Source: QYOJ01 sp043810345
GTDB lineage: Bacteria > Bacteroidota > Bacteroidia > Bacteroidales > FEN-979
Assembly (NCBI GenBank): GCA_043810345.1
Contig: JBDROF010000110.1
Span: 1-48,432, forward strand
DNA length: 48,432 bases
Direction of reading: 5' to 3'
Below the pieces are notes generated by a model that made no database searches, was not told the DNA's origin, and was given only the letters and a program-made list of their open reading frames with translations. The translations under genes and the position numbers were made by a program. Each line of letters opens with the position of its first letter. Positions within the stretch are counted from its first letter, which is position 1. Shown here one piece after another: positions 26,585-34,589 of the stretch.

Positions 26585-27622
26585 CTATTTCACAATATTG
26601 ATGGTTCCTGTCTGCAAATTTCCATCTTTGCAGCGCAGGAAATAGTAATACGTATCATTCGAAAGAGACCTCCCATTGTCGGTACCGTCCCAGTCGTTGT
26701 TATAATGGGAGGCCGAGTAGACCTTCTGTCCCCACCGGTTATATATCTCCACCTCGCAAGGTTCAATTTCATCGAGGTTGAAGATCTCCCACCTGTCGTT
26801 AAAGCCATCAGCGTTAGGGGTTATCACAGTCATGATCCTGACGGTATGATCTTCAATAGCCGATATAGTGAAATATTTTTCACCATAGCAGCCGTTCAGG
26901 TAACCCTGGACGAAATAGTGCCCTGATTCACGGATGATGATCGTGTATGTTCGCTCACCGGTACTCCAGAATATGCTGTCATAAGATCCGACAACGGTCA
27001 CGAAGACACTGTCGCCCAGGGGGAAGATAGTATCACCGGAAAAAGAGACATCCACAATGGGGGGATTCTGAATAGTGATAGTCGTTTTGGCAGAATCGAT
27101 GCAACCGAACGATGTGATGACGGTCAGGCGCACCGTATACCCTCCTGCTGTAATGTAATTGTGGGTTGGATTGGGTTGAAAACTACCGGGTGTCCCATCC
27201 CCGAAATCCCAGATATACTGAAAAGCGACGTCCTCCAGGATGATTGACTCATCGAAAAAATAAACCGGCATGTTCCAGCAGGAGTAATCCAGAGAAAACG
27301 CAACCTGCAGGGAGGCTACAGGGACTGACTTATACACGGCATCCTGTCCCCCGTCGAAGGAGATGACCTTCATCCCGATATTGTAAGCCCCTGCGGTAGG
27401 AAAAGCCACGAACACCGTATCCCCTACTTCATCATTAAACTTACCATCGCCATCCAGATCCCATAACACCCTGTAGATACTGTCGTAAGGAGTGGAGGTA
27501 TTGAACAGCATGGTTTCAGATCCGACACAAACCTTTGTAAACTGAAAGTCGGCCTGGAGAGCCAATAAAGAGATTGGCAGGAGCGTCAGTGTAAAGAGTA
27601 TGACAATGGCTGTCTTCTTCAA
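26585..27622 (-). CDS. PKD-repeat surface protein with T9SS type B (gliding-motility-type) C-terminal domain
   Basis: 345 residues: signal peptide (about 1-22), two PKD-like domains (about 24-104 and 105-186, the second with IWDFGDGTPGS), an Ig-like segment (about 187-255, FWSTGERTYTI), then the type B sorting domain (about 262-345) with ITPNADGFNDRWEI, EIYNRWGQKVY, WDGTDNGRSL and DTYYYFLRC. This is the CHU_C/gliding-motility-associated domain. The protein is much smaller than SprB-like adhesins. It lies 21 bases upstream of PorP/SprF in the same operon, consistent with a dedicated cargo/translocon pair. It probably acts on the cell surface; the ligand is unknown. Confidence 0.9.
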   Translation of the reverse strand: MKKTAIVILFTLTLLPISLLALQADFQFTKVCVGSETMLFNTSTPYDSIYRVLWDLDGDGKFNDEVGDTVFVAFPTAGAYNIGMKVISFDGGQDAVYKSVPVASLQVAFSLDYSCWNMPVYFFDESIILEDVAFQYIWDFGDGTPGSFQPNPTHNYITAGGYTVRLTVITSFGCIDSAKTTITIQNPPIVDVSFSGDTIFPLGDSVFVTVVGSYDSIFWSTGERTYTIIIRESGHYFVQGYLNGCYGEKYFTISAIEDHTVRIMTVITPNADGFNDRWEIFNLDEIEPCEVEIYNRWGQKVYSASHYNNDWDGTDNGRSLSNDTYYYFLRCKDGNLQTGTINIVK

Positions 27623-27637
27623 CGGGAGGACTTTTTG

Positions 27638-28948
27638 TTATTCCACATCGATTAATTCCACATCAAACACAAGCGTACTGTAAGGTTTGATCACACCTAT
27701 ATCCCGATCCTCGTATCCAATAGCCGAAGGGATGATCAGGGTCGCTTTTCCGCCGACATTCATCAGGGCAATTCCCTCATCCCAGCCCTTGATCACCTGT
27801 CTCTGTCCCAGGGTGAAGGAGAAGGGTTCATTCCGGTCGAGGGAAGAGTCAAATTTTGTCCCGTCAAGCAGCCTGCCGGTGTAATGGACTTTCACCTTCT
27901 TTCCGGGTTCAGCCCTGGCTCCGGTTCCCTTCTTGGTTTCGATATAGTACAAGCCGCTGGCTGTAGGTTTTACGGTGATGTTATTTTCCTTCAGGTAAGC
28001 ATTCCGATCACCAGCCTCCTTTTGCTTAATTATCTCTTTTTGTATCTCCTGTTGTTTTTTCTGATTTGCCTGCATCTTCTCAAACTCGCTACTGGTCATC
28101 ACGTCGACCACCTCCACATCATAAATGAGTGTGGAATAGGGCGGTACAATAGCTCCCCTGCCGGCTGCCCCAAAAGCGTTCTCACTGGGGGCAATGAACT
28201 TCGCTTTGCCCCCTTTTTTCATCATTCCGATCCCCTGGTCAAAGCCAGGTGTGTCAAAAGGTTTCCCATAGGTCATTTGCAGGGGTTCTCCTCTTTCCAG
28301 TGAGGAGAACACCTTTGAACCATCTGCAAGAAAGAGGGTGAAGTGGAAGGTAACCATATTCCCGGAATCAATTTCCCGGCCGCTGCCGGGCACTGATTCG
28401 ATGAAGTAGAGCCCCGACTCAAGCGGTTCACTGGTAATCCCGTTGGCCACAAGGTACTGGTTCAGGACCTCCTTTTCCTTCGACTGCAAGGCTTCCAGCG
28501 ACTCGGCCGAATGAAGGGTGACAAAGAACTTCAGGAATGAGTTGCTGTCAATGAAATCAGGTCTTTTCGGCATTTTGAAAGTTATCGTGAAAAGAGAGTC
28601 CGCATTGACCAGGAATTCGGCGCTATCGCCCGGGGAGAGCATACGGATCCCTTCGTATAGATCTCCGGCAAACTCAGAAGCCGATAACTGAAACCGGATT
28701 GGTTGTCCGTTCATCCCTGTTTTACTGTCAAACAATACCGAATCACCTTCCGTAGTATATCTCATATCCAACGAAATAAAATCACCCGTCTTAGCTTTCA
28801 CGGTATCTTCACTTAAACGGTATATCTTGTAATATAATCCCGATCCAGTCTTGTCAAAACCCGAAAATTTCGAAGAACAAGCAAACGAGGTTAATGCAAC
28901 CATCACCAAAAAGGTGACTGGATTAATCAGCACTTTTTTCATAATCAT
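27638..28948 (-). CDS. Lipoprotein with three FKBP-type peptidyl-prolyl isomerase domains
   Basis: 436 residues. The signal peptide and a lipobox-like SFAC put the lipidated Cys at 24. Three FKBP-like units follow: a degenerate one (about 36-150), one at about 185-290 (VTFHFTLFLADGSKVFSS, GFDQGIGMMKKGGKAKFIAP) and one at about 340-436 (VKVHYTGRLLDGTKFDSS, KGWDEGIALMNVGGKATLII, SAIGYEDRDIG). A charged helical linker (EFEKMQANQKKQQEIQKEII) separates units two and three. It probably assists folding of envelope or T9SS proteins. It is one of three consecutive FKBP genes. Only the last two domains look able to catalyse. Confidence 0.9.
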   Translation of the reverse strand: MIMKKVLINPVTFLVMVALTSFACSSKFSGFDKTGSGLYYKIYRLSEDTVKAKTGDFISLDMRYTTEGDSVLFDSKTGMNGQPIRFQLSASEFAGDLYEGIRMLSPGDSAEFLVNADSLFTITFKMPKRPDFIDSNSFLKFFVTLHSAESLEALQSKEKEVLNQYLVANGITSEPLESGLYFIESVPGSGREIDSGNMVTFHFTLFLADGSKVFSSLERGEPLQMTYGKPFDTPGFDQGIGMMKKGGKAKFIAPSENAFGAAGRGAIVPPYSTLIYDVEVVDVMTSSEFEKMQANQKKQQEIQKEIIKQKEAGDRNAYLKENNITVKPTASGLYYIETKKGTGARAEPGKKVKVHYTGRLLDGTKFDSSLDRNEPFSFTLGQRQVIKGWDEGIALMNVGGKATLIIPSAIGYEDRDIGVIKPYSTLVFDVELIDVE

Positions 28949-28971
28949 CTAATTTCAATACTTGTTAATAT

Positions 28972-29916
28972 CTATTTTACTTCTAAAACTTCAACTTCAT
29001 ATATCAAAGGAGTAAAAGGAGGAATGTATCCCTCCACGCCTTCTGCCCCGTATGCCAGAGCGGATGGAACGATCAGGAGCGCTCGCCCACCCTGTTTCAT
29101 GTATGACAACCCCTCATCCCAGCCTTCAATGGTAAGTGTATCGCCGTGCAGATACTGAAAGGGCTGATACTTAATTACCGAGTCAAATATATCATATTTC
29201 ATCGCGATATCCTGTTTCGTAGTCTCAAAGATTTCACAATTTATGAACATCGTAGAATAATCCACTTTCACTGTTTTTCCTGGTTTCACAGCAGGGCCAT
29301 TACCCCTTTCCAATTCAATATAATAAAGCCCTGATTCCGTTGGATTTATACGAATGTCGTTTTGTTCCAGGTAAGAACGGATATCTTCTTCCTCCCGTTC
29401 TTTCAGTTCGGTCAACAATCGATCTACCTTGCTCTTATAGGCCTCTTTTTCCTGTAGGAATTCGTTCCGGGGCAAGACATCAAGTAATCTCACATCCATG
29501 AATACCTTCGTGGTGGGGCCAATGAACTCAGGAACCTTTATAATTTCAAAATCGAGGAGAAAGAGGGAATCCCCGTCGATGATGAAAGTGGCACTGTCTC
29601 CCACAGCCATAAGGAGAAATGCATCGTAAATATCTCCCGGAAACCTGGATTTCAGGATCTCAAACTGGTAGGGTACCGTCAGATCCCTTGCACTGACAAA
29701 AAAGACGGTATCCGTGGTCCTGAATACCACATCAGCCGTAACCATATCTCCGGGAAGTACCCCTACTCCCTCTTTGTTCTGTTCGTGAAACTTATAGGAC
29801 AGCCCTGCCGGGGTTGTCCGGAATCCATCCTGATCAGATTGGCATCCCCAACCAGTAAAAAGCGTGAGGAGGATTATCAGGGTTAACAGTTTACCCGTTA
29901 TTGGTTTGTAGTTCAT
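28972..29916 (-). CDS. Lipoprotein with two FKBP-like domains
   Basis: 314 residues with a signal peptide and a probable lipidated Cys25 (TGWGC). The first FKBP-like unit (about 35-150) is degenerate, lacking the usual Gly- and Asp-rich active-site motifs. A helical linker (DRLLTELKEREEEDIRSYLE) leads to the second (about 185-314) with VKVDYSTMFINCEIFE, EGWDEGLSYMKQGGRALLIV and SALAYGAEGVEGYIPPFTPL. The layout repeats that of the neighbouring 436-residue protein, so they probably arose by duplication. It starts seven bases downstream of the GldI-like gene's stop. Confidence 0.87.
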   Translation of the reverse strand: MNYKPITGKLLTLIILLTLFTGWGCQSDQDGFRTTPAGLSYKFHEQNKEGVGVLPGDMVTADVVFRTTDTVFFVSARDLTVPYQFEILKSRFPGDIYDAFLLMAVGDSATFIIDGDSLFLLDFEIIKVPEFIGPTTKVFMDVRLLDVLPRNEFLQEKEAYKSKVDRLLTELKEREEEDIRSYLEQNDIRINPTESGLYYIELERGNGPAVKPGKTVKVDYSTMFINCEIFETTKQDIAMKYDIFDSVIKYQPFQYLHGDTLTIEGWDEGLSYMKQGGRALLIVPSALAYGAEGVEGYIPPFTPLIYEVEVLEVK

Positions 29917-29922
29917 AGCTGT

Positions 29923-30480
29923 TTATTTGATGGTTCTTAACTCGATAAGGTCAATATCGTATACCAGCGTAGCTCCAGGGGGAATCTTTCGCTGGTCTCC
30001 CAGTAATCCGTAAGCCAGGTACGATGGAATGATGAATTTGGCCCGGTCACCTTCCCGGAGCAGAAGCAGACCCTCTTCGAGTCCTGTTTCAACTCCGCCG
30101 TGTCCCAGAATGAACACTTTCTCTCCCACCGAATCTGAAGAGTAGACCAATGTGCCATTGAGCAACCTGACCGCGTAATGGAAGCGGGCGATCATCCCTG
30201 TTTCAGCCTGCCTTCCATTTCCTTTCCTATAAATGAGGTATCGTAATCCGGTGGAACTTCGCTTTACATCCCACCGGTACCTTGCCAGGAAATCTTCAAT
30301 TTCCTGATCTTCAGTCTTGACAACACCCCGGTGGTAGTCCATCAACTTTTCGTCGGTAAGCCGGATATGTGAGGTGGTTGTCAAGGGACGCGAAGCCTCT
30401 TTGCAAGAGCTGTAAACCAACAGGATAACATAAAGTCCCACGAATAAGCGTTCCCTGGCCATTTTGAATGTGAACATCAT
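29923..30480 (-). CDS. gldI: GldI-like FKBP-type peptidyl-prolyl isomerase lipoprotein
   Basis: 185 residues. Hydrophobic leader ending YSSCKEASRP, where the lipidated Cys is followed by an EAxRP element typical of GldI. The single FKBP domain (about 95-185) has IARFHYAVRLLNGTLVYSS, GLEEGLLLLREGDRAKFIIP and SYLAYGLLGDQRKIPPGATL. GldI is a gliding/T9SS-associated lipoprotein thought to help fold secretion components in the envelope. It overlaps the DHH phosphoesterase gene by four bases. The symbol is given from motif recognition, and another small FKBP lipoprotein remains possible. An alternative start at Met7 gives a more compact signal peptide. Confidence 0.75.
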   Translation of the reverse strand: MMFTFKMARERLFVGLYVILLVYSSCKEASRPLTTTSHIRLTDEKLMDYHRGVVKTEDQEIEDFLARYRWDVKRSSTGLRYLIYRKGNGRQAETGMIARFHYAVRLLNGTLVYSSDSVGEKVFILGHGGVETGLEEGLLLLREGDRAKFIIPSYLAYGLLGDQRKIPPGATLVYDIDLIELRTIK

Positions 30481-31499
30481 GAATAGACCTCAGCTAAGGC
30501 CTCCTTGTAGACAGGAAGCAAATTCCGGAAATGCTGTACCGTTTCTTCCATAGAAATATAACTTGTTGCACCAGAAGCGTTTGCATGTCCTCCCCCATCG
30601 AAATGGTTCCGGGCAAACTGGTCGACAGAAAAGTTTCCTTTCGACCGGAACGAGATCCGGATTGAATGATCGCGTTCGCTAAAGAGCGCAGCCAGGTTGA
30701 TCCCTTCCATGGAAAGCGCATAATTGACCACCCCCTCTGTATCCCCTATCTGGTATTGAAACCTATCCAGGTCATCCGCAGAGAGGGAGATGTAGGCTGT
30801 ATGAAACTCCGGTAACACGACCAGTTTCTCACTCAGGGAATATCCAAGCAAACGCAAACGCCACTCCGAATAGGTGCCGTAAATCAACCGATGGATATGT
30901 TCACCGTCGATGCCATGACGGAACAGGGCAGCCGTCACTTCATACGTTCTGACACGGTTGCAGGAGTAACTGAATGATCCGGTATCGGTCACAATTCCGG
31001 TATATAATGCTTCAGCGATTGTTCTGTCTATCAGTTGTTCATCTCCCATAGCGAGGATGAAGTCGAAAATCAGTTCGGAAGTAGAAGAAATATCTACCAC
31101 CGAAATCGACATGTCATAGTGGTTAGCCGGGTAGAGGTGGTGATCCAGAACGATTTTGGTGGCACTGGATTGCTGAACCGGTTTACAGGCATCCCGGAGC
31201 CGGTCAAGATCGTTGTAATCAAGTGAGAAAACGGCAGTAGCTTCTGCAATTGCACGGAGGCACTGTTCTTTCTCCCGGGAGAAGACCAGGATCTTCTCCG
31301 CGCCAGGCAGCCAGGCGAGAAAGGAGGGAAACGGGTCGGGAACCATCATCCATACAGTATGGCCTTTCCGGGAAAGGTACCAGAAAAAGGCGAGGCATGA
31401 TCCGATCGCATCTCCGTCAGGATTGGTGTGGGTGGTCAGCAGAATGTTCTGGGGTAAGGCCAGCAGATCTCGTATCTTCGAAAAATCTGTATTTTCCAA
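30477..31499 (-). CDS. nrnA: NrnA-like DHH/DHHA1 phosphoesterase
   Basis: 340 residues. The DHH domain has the metal motifs THTNPDGDAIGS (about 22-33), FSLDYND (about 93-99) and LDHHLYP, and the C-terminal DHHA1 domain has FDGGGHANASGA. This is the family of nanoRNases that finish degradation of 2-5-mer RNA (and of pAp or pGpG in some members). The only plausible start is TTG at 31499, because no ATG or GTG lies between the upstream stop region and the first conserved motif. It is the first gene of the seven-gene operon running to 22545. Confidence 0.85.
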   Translation of the reverse strand: MENTDFSKIRDLLALPQNILLTTHTNPDGDAIGSCLAFFWYLSRKGHTVWMMVPDPFPSFLAWLPGAEKILVFSREKEQCLRAIAEATAVFSLDYNDLDRLRDACKPVQQSSATKIVLDHHLYPANHYDMSISVVDISSTSELIFDFILAMGDEQLIDRTIAEALYTGIVTDTGSFSYSCNRVRTYEVTAALFRHGIDGEHIHRLIYGTYSEWRLRLLGYSLSEKLVVLPEFHTAYISLSADDLDRFQYQIGDTEGVVNYALSMEGINLAALFSERDHSIRISFRSKGNFSVDQFARNHFDGGGHANASGATSYISMEETVQHFRNLLPVYKEALAEVYS

Positions 31500-31528
31500 G
31501 GGAATAAAATTTGATGAGTTGCAGGATG

Positions 31529-31536
31529 CAAAATTA
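31529..31536 (-). promoter_or_regulatory. Putative -7 element for the nrnA-gldI operon
   Basis: TAATTTTG on the reverse strand matches TAnnTTTG and would start transcription about 20 bases before the TTG start at 31499. No convincing -33 TTG was found at 19-21 bases, so this is tentative. Confidence 0.3.
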
Positions 31537-31582
31537 AGATAAATTAAAATTATCTGTAATTTTACGCCAAATCAACCGATGC

Positions 31583-32002
31583 ATGACAGGAGACAAGACT
31601 TTTACCATGATTAAACCTCTTACCGTTGAGCAGGGACATACAGGCGAGATCCTTGCCAGGACCCAGCGGGAGGGATACCGGATCGCCGCCCTGAAGATGG
31701 TCTACCTGAGCAAACGGGAAGCCGAAGCTTTTTACAAGGTTCACAGGAATCGCCCCTTTTTTGATACACTCACTGACTACATGTCATCAGGACCCATTAT
31801 TGTCGCCATTCTGAAAAAAACAAACGCTGTTGCGGAATACCGCGCCCTGATCGGGGCAACCAATCCAGTGGAAGCGGCCGAAGGGACCATCCGTCGACAG
31901 TATGGTTCCGATCTAACCAGAAACGCTGTGCATGGATCTGACAGTGATGAAAATGCCGAAATTGAGTGTCGCTTTTTCTTTGCTGACCTTGACGTGATGT
32001 AG
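31583..32002 (+). CDS. ndk: Nucleoside diphosphate kinase
   Basis: 139 residues, the normal length. It has TFTMIKPLTVEQGHTGEIL at the N-terminus and the active-site RNAVHGSDS with catalytic H117, which carries the phosphate during ATP-dependent synthesis of NTPs and dNTPs. Residue 13 is Leu where most family members have Asp in the MIKPDAV segment. The start at 31583 gives the standard N-terminus; an out-of-frame ATG lies four bases upstream. It is divergent from the nrnA operon. Confidence 0.95.
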   Translation: MTGDKTFTMIKPLTVEQGHTGEILARTQREGYRIAALKMVYLSKREAEAFYKVHRNRPFFDTLTDYMSSGPIIVAILKKTNAVAEYRALIGATNPVEAAEGTIRRQYGSDLTRNAVHGSDSDENAEIECRFFFADLDVM

Positions 32003-32023
32003 TGTTAACCAGAAAGAGATACT

Positions 32024-32818
32024 ATGATTCCATGGAAAATTAAATGGGCAGTCTCACATGTTTTCAGCTGGAAGGTATTCACCGGGAACCTGAAAACACT
32101 AAAACATCCATTTGTCTATTATAAAACGCTGTTTCTTTCCTTGTTGCCGGGATTCCCCAAGAAGGCGGTACGCTTTGAACTCAGGGACAATAGTTGCTTT
32201 ACCATTCATGATTTCATTGGATGCTACCTCTACTGGGAGATCTTTCTCTACGACTGTTATAAATTACAACCCAGGGAAGAGAGTCAGCTGACAATTATCG
32301 ATGTGGGAGCACACACCGGTTTATCCGCCATCCGGTTCAAACAATCCTATCCACATGCTGAGATCCATTGCTATGAGCCCTTCCAGGGACATTTTGAGGA
32401 ACTTTCCAGCAACCTTTCGTTATGTTCGATCTCTGGGGTCCATTTTTATCCACAAGGGGTTGCTGCCACGCATAAGAAAACCAAACTCTACATTCACGGT
32501 TCCAACTCTGGAGGTCACAGCATCTTCCCGGTTGACCGTCCTGCCGGAGAGCAGGAGGTGGAGCTCGTTGATCTGCATGATGTACTGAAAAACACCTCGT
32601 CAGGAAAAATCGATATTCTGAAGCTTGATTGTGAGCTTGCTGAATACGAGATCATCAAATCCATTGATGCTGCCATGGCTCCCAACATCCGGGAGATTAT
32701 TTTCGAAGCCATGACCGACCAATACAATCCTAAGGAACTCACAGATCACCTCGAATCCGTTGGATATGAGACCATAGATGTAGACGGAACCGTGTTTAAA
32801 GCAATCTTTAAAGGATAA
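32024..32818 (+). CDS. FkbM family methyltransferase
   Basis: A 264-residue class I methyltransferase: IIDVGAHTGLSAIRFKQSYP (SAM-binding motif I), IHCYEPFQGHFEELSSNL, VELVDLHDVLKN and IDILKLDCELAEYEIIKSI, the characteristic FkbM pattern. These enzymes O-methylate sugars, macrolides or polysaccharides. It follows ndk by 21 bases but may belong functionally with surface-glycan synthesis. It ends 28 bases from the convergent subtilase gene. Confidence 0.88.
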   Translation: MIPWKIKWAVSHVFSWKVFTGNLKTLKHPFVYYKTLFLSLLPGFPKKAVRFELRDNSCFTIHDFIGCYLYWEIFLYDCYKLQPREESQLTIIDVGAHTGLSAIRFKQSYPHAEIHCYEPFQGHFEELSSNLSLCSISGVHFYPQGVAATHKKTKLYIHGSNSGGHSIFPVDRPAGEQEVELVDLHDVLKNTSSGKIDILKLDCELAEYEIIKSIDAAMAPNIREIIFEAMTDQYNPKELTDHLESVGYETIDVDGTVFKAIFKG

Positions 32819-32820
32819 CG

Positions 32821-32846
32821 CCGGGAAATTTTCTCCCTTTTAAAAA
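32821..32846. terminator. Possible weak bidirectional terminator
   Basis: Between convergent genes, a short GGGA...TCCC inverted repeat is followed by TTTT on the + strand and flanked by AAAA. The stem is only four to five pairs, so support is slight. Confidence 0.25.
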
Positions 32847-34544
32847 TTAGTTTATTTTCTGGAAGCGAGTGATTTTGAACCGCTCCGGGACGTCACTGTC
32901 AACCAATTTTATGATATACAACGTGGGTTTCATGGTTGAAGCAAATGGAATTTCAAGTCTGTTCTCTCCGGTCACAACCGTGATATTCTCCAGGAGGGCA
33001 AACCGTTGCCCTGCCATGGCAAAGACCTCCAGCCGTGCTGTATAGGGCCGCTCAGAAGTGAATAGCAGGTAGATCATCCCGCTGCCTGCATGCGGATTCG
33101 GATAGACCCGAAGCGTGGTCTCTTCCCCAACCTGCCTGATCCCGGTGAGTCGTTCATATGCCTGGAAGAGGTTTGGGATTCCATAGCCAAGATAGATATC
33201 GGGGTTAGTAAACTGGGAGGCTGACTCTTCAACCGCCATTTTTACCGTGGCATTTGAATAGGCTGGGAAAGCCTGCCACAGACAGGCGGCCGAGCCAGCC
33301 ATAACCGGGGACGAAAAGGAGGTTCCGCTGCCCCGTGTGATGGTTCCGTCAGTAGCAGAGATTACGGTCAGTCGCCCCATGGCTGCCACATTTGGTTTGA
33401 CGTAGTACCCGTTTACCACCCCTTTGGAGCTAAAAGAGGCGTAGTTACCAAGTGAATCAACTGCTGCTAAGGCGAGTACATCCGTTCCATCGGCAGGAGC
33501 GCTCACACATTGCCAGCTCGGGTTATTCCCTTCATTGCCGGCACTATTGACCACCAGGATCCCTTTGCTGAAAGCGATGTTCGCCCCTCGGGTTACTGGT
33601 GTTGTATTACCCGTCATATCAGCACAGGTGTGGTTTTGAGTAGTATCACTGAAGACGGTATAACCCAGGGAGGAGTTGATGATATCGGCACCCACGCTGT
33701 CGGCAAACTCAGCCGCACTCACCCAGTTATACTCTTCAATCAGGAATTCCGAACCTGTATCTTCCGACCGAAGCAACCAGTAATCGGCCTTGGGAGCGGT
33801 ACCAATCAGCTGACCTGGAACATATCCCCCCATGATCGAGAGCACTTTCATGCCATGATCGTGACCAATGAAGATGTTTCCTCCCGGATTGACAAAGTCG
33901 CGGGTGCCCAGGATCTGATTATTGGCCCACAGACTGTCGAAAGCAGGCAGCTGGTCAGCAAGGTGAAAACCTGCATCCAGTACGGCAATCATCATCCCCT
34001 GTCCCCGGAAACCTAGGTCGTGTAGTAAATCAGTACGAACCATGTGAACCTGGTCAAAGGAGATCCCGTAATCAGTTGAATCAGAGATCTTCAAAGGAAT
34101 ATCCGGCAAGGTATTCAATGGGTCCACCGGAGCCTGTTCAACTGCGAATTTATCCGGAGAAAAAGCCGTTTCAGAGTTCTTTAACCCATTTTTCACCACC
34201 TGTTTTACAAAGGGGAGTTGTTCGATTTCAGCGATCTTGGAAGAATCTGTGGTATAGATGGTAATCCCGTTGAACCATTTGGATCGTGTAATCACCTCTA
34301 CTCCGATCAAACTGACATCCTCGACATAATCAGGAGTGACCGGCAAGTCATTAAACTCAATCGCAATGCCTGCGATGGCCCGGCGATCCAATGCCCGTTG
34401 AGAGAGAAATTCCCAGGGACGGTCGATAGAGTAAGGGGAGTTTTTCTTATTGGTGAATTCTACAAAGTATTTATTGGGCGCTATTTGTGATGTGACGGCC
34501 AGAAACAGCAGAAAGAATACGAGGGTAGCGGTTACTCTTCTCAT
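32847..34544 (-). CDS. Secreted subtilisin-like serine protease (S8) with T9SS type A sorting domain
   Basis: 565 residues: signal peptide (about 1-19), prodomain (about 25-150), then the S8 catalytic core with the Asp190 motif AVLDAGF, the His230 motif GHDHGMKV, the oxyanion-hole Asn337 in NSAGNEG, and Ser409 in SGTSFSSPVMAG. The last ~80 residues (LRVYPNPHAG, RLEVFAMAGQRF, ending RFKITRFQKIN) are a T9SS type A domain, so the enzyme is exported across the outer membrane. It is probably a surface or secreted peptidase for nutrition or protein maturation. It is divergent from the DUF4301 gene and apparently transcribed alone. Confidence 0.93.
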   Translation of the reverse strand: MRRVTATLVFFLLFLAVTSQIAPNKYFVEFTNKKNSPYSIDRPWEFLSQRALDRRAIAGIAIEFNDLPVTPDYVEDVSLIGVEVITRSKWFNGITIYTTDSSKIAEIEQLPFVKQVVKNGLKNSETAFSPDKFAVEQAPVDPLNTLPDIPLKISDSTDYGISFDQVHMVRTDLLHDLGFRGQGMMIAVLDAGFHLADQLPAFDSLWANNQILGTRDFVNPGGNIFIGHDHGMKVLSIMGGYVPGQLIGTAPKADYWLLRSEDTGSEFLIEEYNWVSAAEFADSVGADIINSSLGYTVFSDTTQNHTCADMTGNTTPVTRGANIAFSKGILVVNSAGNEGNNPSWQCVSAPADGTDVLALAAVDSLGNYASFSSKGVVNGYYVKPNVAAMGRLTVISATDGTITRGSGTSFSSPVMAGSAACLWQAFPAYSNATVKMAVEESASQFTNPDIYLGYGIPNLFQAYERLTGIRQVGEETTLRVYPNPHAGSGMIYLLFTSERPYTARLEVFAMAGQRFALLENITVVTGENRLEIPFASTMKPTLYIIKLVDSDVPERFKITRFQKIN

Positions 34545-34553
34545 TTTTTCAGA

Positions 34554-34561
34554 TATATTTG
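34554..34561 (+). promoter_or_regulatory. Putative -7 element for the DUF4301 gene
   Basis: TATATTTG matches TAnnTTTG and lies 28 bases before the ATG at 34590, in the 45-base divergent gap. The -33 partner is weak. Confidence 0.35.
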
Positions 34562-34589
34562 TGCGGGTAAAAATAATAAAAATCCGGTT

